NCBI RefSeq assembly: GCF_963576615.1
Contig: NC_088711.1
Coordinates: forward strand, 36,692,121-36,756,120
Origin: Watersipora subatra
Lineage: Eukaryota > Bryozoa > Gymnolaemata > Cheilostomatida > Watersiporidae
DNA length: 64,000 bases
Direction of reading: 5' to 3'
How positions within the stretch are numbered: the stretch's first letter is position 1; each line of letters opens with the position of its first letter. A model generated the notes under the pieces. The model saw only the letters and a list, made by a program, of their open reading frames with translations. It had not been told where the DNA came from and ran no database searches. Below are positions 36,501-45,500 of this stretch, in pieces. The translations under genes and the position numbers were made by a program.

Positions 36501-39500
36501 GCTGCTAAAATCAGCGCAGTTTGGTGTCCAATATCTTCTTTGCAAACACTCGCGCCAGAGTTTATCTAACAATACAGGAGAGGTTGTTTACCTTCTTGTG
36601 TTATCAATAAAGAGATAGTCTATAAATTGCATTTTACATGTATGTTGAAATACCGTCACGGGTGTTCGTGACAGTCTGATGTTATTCTGGATGTGGAGAG
36701 TAACCTAGATTAGCTTCAGATCTTGTAGCAGAAGATAAAAGAATCAAATAAAAGCCCCTTATAGAACTTCAAAGACAGTAAGCTACTTCTCTACGTCACA
36801 AACATAATCGTAGTACAAAGTTTTGAAGAAATTAAACCAGAGAGAAGTGGAGGACTTCATATTTTTTTGGAGTAATCTATGTTTAGATACCTCTAGCATC
36901 TAGCTACAATGTCTAAAAGATGCAAAAAACATATTTCCAGGTTTGTCATTTTTAGCTTCTTGTAGTAATTTCAACAGTTTGTTATGTCTACAAAGCTTAA
37001 GCTGTAAAGAATTTGAATACCCACACCAAGGTTTCTTCCCCAAACGAAAGGTTCTTTACATATTAGCATAAGTGAGGGAATACTCACACTAAGGTTTCTT
37101 CCCCAAACAAAAAGTTCTTTACATATTATCATAAGTGAGGGAATACTCACACCAAGGTTTCTTCCCCAAATGAAGGGTTCTTTACACATTATCATAAGTG
37201 AAGGAATATTGAATCACTTGACTTAACTAAAACCTCAACAGTTTAACACTCTGAGAAATCAGAACAATAAATTTCTTTACAGGTGTGAGCTTTAAGGTTT
37301 TTTAAACATCTGAATTTGCAATTCTTCTTAGTAATCTACGAGTGCTTACGCCGCCGCGTATGGCTGGCAACAATGAACTAGACTTATTCAAACCATACCA
37401 GCAGTTGGCAAATGTCATACGATCCACTTTTGATAGCAAAATGTAGAGGAGTTGAGTTACTTCTGCTTCTGATATCCACATCACAGTGGGGCTGGCTAAG
37501 TAACACCTGCAGGTAAACAATCTATATTACAGTGGGGCTGACTGAGTAACACCTGCAGGTAAACAATCTATATTACAGTGGGGCTGACTGCGTAACACCT
37601 GCAGGTAGACAATCTATATTACAGTTGGGCTGACTGAGTAACACCTGCAGGTAAACAATCTATATTAGAGTGGGGCTGGCTGAGTAACACCTGCTACTAA
37701 ATATTTTCCAACAAAGCATGTGATTGGCTGCTTCCGCATCACTTAGTGGCTATTTTGCTGACACTAGCAACAGAGCATGTAAAAGATGCCTTCATACTAT
37801 TCTACAAAAGTCCAGAACTTACAAAGCTAGTACTGGGGAGTAAAGAGATTTAGCAAATAGCGAGTAGCAATCAATTATGAGATGTTTATGTGACGCTGAT
37901 TGTATTTGTTAACATACTCAGATGATGGGAAAACCAGTTCTTCATATCAAGATAACAAATAAATGCCATCTGTCAGACTAATGACTAGAGATGATATGTT
38001 ATCAGCTCATTCTAAGCTAGTTACTACTTCCAATTGCCAATTGAAAAATTAGACATATGGCACACTTCCTGTTTAGTTCTTTTAAATCTTTATCAGTATT
38101 GCTGCGTGGCTGTAGAACTAACACATCAGGAGTAATGAAAAAATGTCTGAATTTAACTAAACTCAGTGAGATTAATCTTCAGGTCTGCTTACTAGCCTAG
38201 CAATCACTACTTCCTGTCAAAGATGAACTTACACAATATTTTGGTAGAGTTATCAGAAAATATCGCTATCTTTCTATCATTTCCGGGTGTTTTTGATGTT
38301 TGAGATGATCTGACTGGTAAGATGTTTCAAGAATGAAATTGATAAACTTGATCGTGGTTAGAGCACTCAGAAGAAAAAGACGTGCAAAACGACATCACTA
38401 GCTGATATCGTTGCGATAGTACATATCGCGACGGAATCGGTTATTGCGTTTAAGTTGCAGCGTTACACGTTTCTATTCGATCTCTTTGCAACTATTGGTC
38501 ACTTTCACTCAATCTAAATGTTTTAACTGCAATAAAGGTTTATCGATTTTAATGTTGAAACATCCTGGCAACCAGATCACTTCAAATATCAAAAGCAATC
38601 ATAAATGATATAAAATCACTTTCTGATGAAAATTAACTAACATTCTGTATAAGTTAATCTTTAATAACAAATAATAACGATTATTGCATTAAATAACAAT
38701 TAAATAATAAATAAGGATTAAATGATTTACTAATTTTAATAATGCATAGCAAAAGAAGTAGGACTTTACTACTAGCAAATGAGTCACCTCGAATACAACA
38801 CCAGGGCAGAGCTAAAGCTGAACAACTGTCATTTGAACTGGTAAAAAGATGAAATATCCGCAGTTCTCTATTTAGTCATAGTTTGATAAAATGTTGATTT
38901 GAAACAATTGGAAAATAAATCTCCACCCTTAAGGTTTATACAAACATCGAACAAATAGAACTGTCTTCATAAAATACCGATAATAGTATATATAATTTGT
39001 TTTTTAGGTCAATACGAGGTGCGGACTGCATGGCAATGGATTATTCAAGGAGAGGTTTCATATGAAAATTATGCACACATTAGGAAACGTATCAGATGAG
39101 CTTCCTACAATCAATAGAGAGGCACAGAGGTAGGGCTCTAAAGGGTGAACAAAGTAATTTGGAAAGCTCCTGTACAATGTAAATATGTTTTAATGCTATG
39201 CAAGAATCTGAACAAATTCAAGATGCTACAGATTTTACCATGTGTAACACCACCAACAGACTTGTATACTGTATACCGAACTAGTAACAGTCTTAAAGCG
39301 AGCCCTGTCACTAATGACGCATTGTTAGAGATGATGGCGATATATAAACACCTAAAATATCCGTTTTTTACCTTTTCAAACAGCTGGTTATGAGAGCTTA
39401 ATATAATCCTATTTAATCTGTTTATCATTAAGCTTATAGTCACACATCTACAATTTCACATCCCATTATTTACTTCCATCAACTCTACTAGACCGTCTGA

Positions 39501-42500
39501 CGACTCCATGAGCTCCATGAATCATACATTGTAGTAGAGCTCATGTGTAGTAGATCTCGTTATTTACTTCCATCAACTCCGCTAGACTGTCTGGTCACTC
39601 CATGAGCTTATAGTCATACATTGTAGTAGAGCTTATGTGTAGTAGATCACATTATTTACTTCCATAAACTCTACTAGACCGTCTGACGACTCCATGAGCT
39701 CTATGAGTCATACATTGTAGTAAGGCTCATGTGTAGTAGATCTCGTTATTTACTTCCATCAACTCTACTAGACTGTCCGGTGACTCCATCAGTGCATGAC
39801 ATCAATGTCTTACATTGCGAAGGCTTTGAATCTTGTACACAGACAATGCCCTCAACTCTATAGCTGCGTAGAGCATCTATTCAATACCTGACCAAGCCTA
39901 CCTTTAGGATGTAGATGCTGACTTACTATAACTTAACTTACCAAATTAACTTTGGAAAGAAAATGTAACCATAGCAACGCTGTTTACATTTTAAAAAAAA
40001 GTCTTTTGAATTGAGTTCTAACATGGAAATAATTGTTTGTATCTTTATGGTAAAAGAGCCAAACTAATTTTTTTATATAATTGATTTATAAAGGCTTTTT
40101 TTATAAACTCCTAACTTGCTAATTTATGACTTCAAGATCAGACCATCTTAGAGTAAACAACTCTGTCCATAAAAACGTTTTAACAGCTTTAATACTGAGA
40201 TTTGAACCCTTTATTGTTGTGATTTGCACCCAGTGTATAATTGATGAGACATATTTGCTACCTGTTATTACAGCAGCTCGCTTGCCACCAACTGCCACAG
40301 TCATTTACCAAGAGAATAACTAATTATGAACTTTGTTAAAACTAGATAATATTGTTTTACTTTACAAACAATAAATGTTGCCAAGTTTTAAAATGAAGAA
40401 CTGGTAGCTCTTTATGCCACAAGCTGCCTACAACACGCGTACCTCGATGAGATCTTTATTTGCTTTCCTGGCAGCCATGTGCAGAGCAGATTTACCAGTA
40501 GAGCACATCAAGTCCATCCTGGCTCCGTGACTCAATAATAGTCTAAGTATTTCCTGTCTCCGATGTTTAACAGCGAGATGTACGGCAGCATAACCATTCT
40601 TGCAGTAGCTGTTAATATCTACAAAAAATGATTCTTTCTCTATCAGTACTATCATAATAATAAACAATAATATAATACAGTTCAGCCTTAATTTTAGACG
40701 TTGTTCATTGCGTAGGAACAACGGAGGACTTTTGTCTATTTTTAGAGCTAGAGAATATGATGAGACCTTGTGTAATGTAAGATTAAAGGTAGCCCACGCA
40801 AGTAGGCTTCAAAAATATCAATAAGTGAAACTTTAGATGATAGCGTGTCGATTTTGAGTTTTTTTTATAACCCTTAATAATAAATCTCACGTTGTCATAT
40901 TGCGTGTCTGTTAGCTCATTTAAATGTTATGTCTCCACATTTTTTGCCAATTTTATCCAAACATCACAAGCATGTGTAATATCTCTTCCACCAAGTTGCA
41001 AAAACTTTGGTTTCACAACTCTCCTGGTTCCTGAGAAAAGAGCCTCTTGAACAGCCACCTATTTGATTAAAAATGAAAAAGCATCGCCTCGCTTACTGCT
41101 AGTTGTTACTAAATTTTATAATTACTAATAATTAAAATTTTAATCCTAAACATTATTATCATCGTCAGTATGATATAAGGTTGCTCGGTACAATTGCCAT
41201 GTAATTGCAAAACAAAAAATATTATTATCAATTAATAATATATAGCAATCAGTTAATAGTTAATTGTGGGGGAAGGGGAACCAAAAGAAAAGGGCAATGA
41301 AAAAGGTTGTTAGCCTAAATGTGTCATGCAAAAGGGATGAGAGTAAAAGTTTGTGGGGTTCTTGAGAGACCAAGTCAGAAAGTATTTGTTAACATAATGT
41401 TATGCTTAATGAAAAATTTAGAAAGTAGATCAAAAAGATTAACTCTTAGCTTTCCTATAAATCACTGTTATTTGATTGCTTCTAGCACGCATGATTATCT
41501 TTGCCCTTGACATCTTCACTTGTGTTTAATGCAACTGGCAGATTGGTATGTTAACTTGGGAGTGCCTTATCGAGGCAAATACCAATCCTCAAAACGAAAT
41601 AAACGTCTCAAGTAAAACTCATACCCGTGGGGCAACAATATGTGCAAATGTACTTACATTAAAGGTGAAAACCCTGTTTGTGTTTTCAACAGGTTTTTAA
41701 AATATGTAGGCTTCGAACACTTAAATTAGACCCTACAAGGAGCTGTTGTGCTAGTGTGTCACCAACTTGCTTACAAAACATAGTCATAATGATAAACAAC
41801 ACTTCTTCTGAAGTTTATAAAAGTAAAATGGCTCATGTAAAATGTTCTGAAGATATTTATTTTTGCTCTACAGTTACGGGTTTAAGAGCTGATAATCTGC
41901 TACTCAATTTCAGCTGATATCTGTGACAATGAGTTCGCACTCATTCTAACCGATGTTGCAAGTAATAATAGTGTAATTTCAGATGCCTCAGGCCTTAAAA
42001 ATGCAACAATTATAATACCGTAGTAACAGTCTCGAAAGCTACAAATTATCCTTGTCAAACGATTACGCAATCCATTATATTTTAACAGGATTGACCAGAT
42101 TGCAACTCATATAGCTGATGAAAAATAAGGTCAATGCATGTGTAAGGGCGATAGCAAGCTCGATGGTACGTGAATTAGCAAAACAATCAAAATCTTCCAA
42201 GAAAAAACTTTGTTCGCTTTTTATTCGCACTCACGCTTTGTAAAATAAAATTTTTTAAATTTGAAACTAGTATTTGCAATGCAATTGATTAAATAGAGAT
42301 TTTATCACCTGACAGCTCCACTTCATGTTAGTAGATCCAGGATAAACTATACTGATTATAGACAGAGACTACTGAATGCTCGGCGTTGCCCAGGTAATAA
42401 AAAAGCCTTTGGGCAAAAATTTGATTTGTATTTAACCTATAACAAAATTTGCTATTCAAGAAAAATTCAATTTGTCTACGTACCATATATGTATGAAGCT

Positions 42501-45500
42501 CACACACTCTCCTATATGTCTATACTAGCTGTGCTACCTGGCATTGCCCGGGTAATAAAAAAGTCTTTGCACAGAAAATTGATTTGTATTTAACATATAA
42601 CAAAATTTCCCATTCTAACTTTCAAACTAGTATCATGAGAAAAGTGTTTCGTGTAGTTGAAATAAATTAGGAGAAAAATAAAAACAACTGTAAAGGTTTT
42701 CAAACTTTGTCAAGCAACTATAACTTTCAAACTTCATATCATGAAAAAAAATGTTTTGTGCAGGTCAAATAAATTAAAAAGATAAAAAAACTTTAAAAGG
42801 GTTTTATAGTTTATGAAAATGCTTTTTAACAAAGGGCTTTATGTAGGGCTTTATAAAAAGATCTAAATGTGAAATAATTAGCAAGCAATAGCTAAATTGA
42901 ATTGGTTTTGCTACAATTGAAATAAAAGATGATGCAGTAATTATACAATTAATACGAACTGAGAAAACAAAATAAAAATTTTGAATATGTAGAATTAATA
43001 ATAATAATTCTTACATAGAAGTGTGTGTGTATAAAAAAATGTTACTGTTCCACTAGAAGCTATCAATCAAAACTTTGAATATGACGATACTGGTACCTCT
43101 GGATACTGGTATCTCTTGATATTGGTGCAAATGTAAAAATGAGATATCGTACTGTCTTTGTCTGACCGAACGGAGAGAGAATGTCGAGGTTCTTCTCAAG
43201 GAGATAATATAATTGTCCGCGTGAGAAGAATTGGCCTTGTCCCCAGATATTGTAATCGAACCTTTCGAAAAATGTATTTTTAACAGGGGCATCATAATGC
43301 ATGGGTGCGATGCTAAAATAATTAGAATGGGCATACTGGTATACTGTATATGATAACGTCTTATATCATTACGCATTGTATGGCTCAGTAGTAGAGCGCA
43401 GTAGTAGAGTAGTAGAATTAATCTTGTGGTATCAATCTCTGTGAGTTCAAATCCATCAGAGCGGAGATTATAAATTTCAAGATTTTAATAGCTAACATTG
43501 AACACGCATACACACATATACACATACATACACACAACCAACTTTGAAAAATATATATAGAAAAAAGAGAGATTACAAAGGAAGCTCATCTCATACCTAA
43601 CATCGGGTGTTCAACCAAAAGCTGAACCACCTTCAGGTGCCCATTCTCTGTAGCCTTGTGGAGGGCTGCTTCACCCACCCTATCTAGCAAGTTTACGTTC
43701 ATCTTTTTCTGGGAGAGTAGTAGCTGTACCCGTTCATAGTCTCCCACCTCAGCTGCCTGGAGAATAGAATATCATAATTATTCTTTGCCCCTTTGATATA
43801 TACACTTTTACTATTAATTTCTTACTTTTATTTCATCGTTTGCTAATTTTAATTGTTATAAGAACCGCGTCCATCCAAATCCATGTTTAGAAGCAATAAA
43901 AAAGATTGCTTGTAACGGGATTTATACTGCAACTTTTTGGTTGGCATATCAACACTCTACCAACTACACCAATTCACTGCCTTGTCAAGCTGTGATATAA
44001 TTGCGCTGTTCCTTATTATACTTACTAGTAGGCTGGCAGCCTTTAAGAATCATCACATGTAATAACTATGTGCACAATTATTCTTAGATGTGGCAAAGTG
44101 GTGGGGTGGCAAGATGGTAGTGTGCTTGAATGAAGATCTGAGCATCCGGTTTTGATTCCTACACAGGGCAGTATTTTTCCTAGTCTCTAAGCATGGCTTC
44201 GTACAAACGTATGGACATTGTTGTTATTATAGAAAATACTAGTACGTTGGTACTCCCGTGCACTGTGAAACATCAGCAAGCATAATAAGTATGTACACAA
44301 CTATTCTCAAAATTGGATAAGTGATCGAGTAGCATAGTGATAGCGTGCATGCCATAGCTTTGGTTTCGATTCCAGCCCCGTGCAATTTTTTTGTTCTCAT
44401 AACGCAATTGCTGTGGCTTTGGACGAACAGACACGGCTCTTATTATAGTAAAGACTAATACACTTGACAGTCCCGTGCACCGCGAGAGATCAGTATTGCA
44501 TAATTATCCCATGAAGCGGTAAGGTGGCTAAGTATTGTAGTGGTTAGTGCGCCGGTCTGTAAACCAGAGTGTCTGAGCTCGACTACCGCACGAAGCAATT
44601 TTTTTGTTAACACTGTTACCGTGGCTTCAGATAGACGGATGAACTTGGATCTTATTATAGTAAAGATTACACACGACACAGCAGACTGCTAGGGGAGTTC
44701 TAATAATGTCCAAGTCGATTATGATTCAACTCCTAAATTTTGAATAAAGCTATGGAATTCTAAATGAAGTTCGCAAACAATCATACTTGCTTGAGTTAGA
44801 ACAAGGTGCATAACTAATGATGATAAATGGCTCTCAGCTGAGGTTGAATCATAAAATCTCAGTTTCAACTGTCAGAAGAATGAATCAGCGAACTTTGTTA
44901 TGAGAACTTTAAGGACTGACTTCTTACAAACAGTCTGACACCTCGCCACTGTTACAGATTTAGTATTGCTATTGTATTTAGTATTCAGCATTGCTCATAT
45001 AATATGTATATATACTGATGAACTGTATAGCTTTTTTGTCTACATGACAAAGTGAAGTAATTTACATGCCAAAGAATAGTCTTTTTTATTAGTGTTTTCT
45101 AGTCCTCTGTCTGTGTTTGTGCTAAGTGTGAGTCAAATAGCCAAAATTGATTACTCTTCAGAGTGCAGTACTGACTCATAGTTTTTTAGTTAAGTCTTGC
45201 TAATAAAGCTGGGTGTACATTATTGCAGTACATGGTAAGTTAATATCTCAATGTTTTAAATATCTACAAGGCTTACAACATATCAACTCATTTTTTTATA
45301 AAAAATTTGTAATCATCTATGTTACCAAAAGGTTTTTACAGCTAACATCTTTTACACTATCTGATCTCACCAACTAAATTGAAAAACAAGAAACAATTTT
45401 CAAATAATTTTATTAAAAGAGGTTTTCTGGTCTCGTACTCATCTCTTTTTAGCATTGAGATCATCAAGCATTAGTTCTTTAGTAAACACACTGTTGGTTA

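Noticed and set aside
43053..43376. Minus-strand frame of 107 codons in intron 1/2 area
   Set aside because: No ankyrin or other recognisable pattern, no matching splice phases, and it borders a SINE.
44517..44600. tRNA-like sequence as a functional tRNA gene
   Set aside because: Box B is degenerate, a full cloverleaf cannot be closed by eye, and the copy carries the SINE body and tail.
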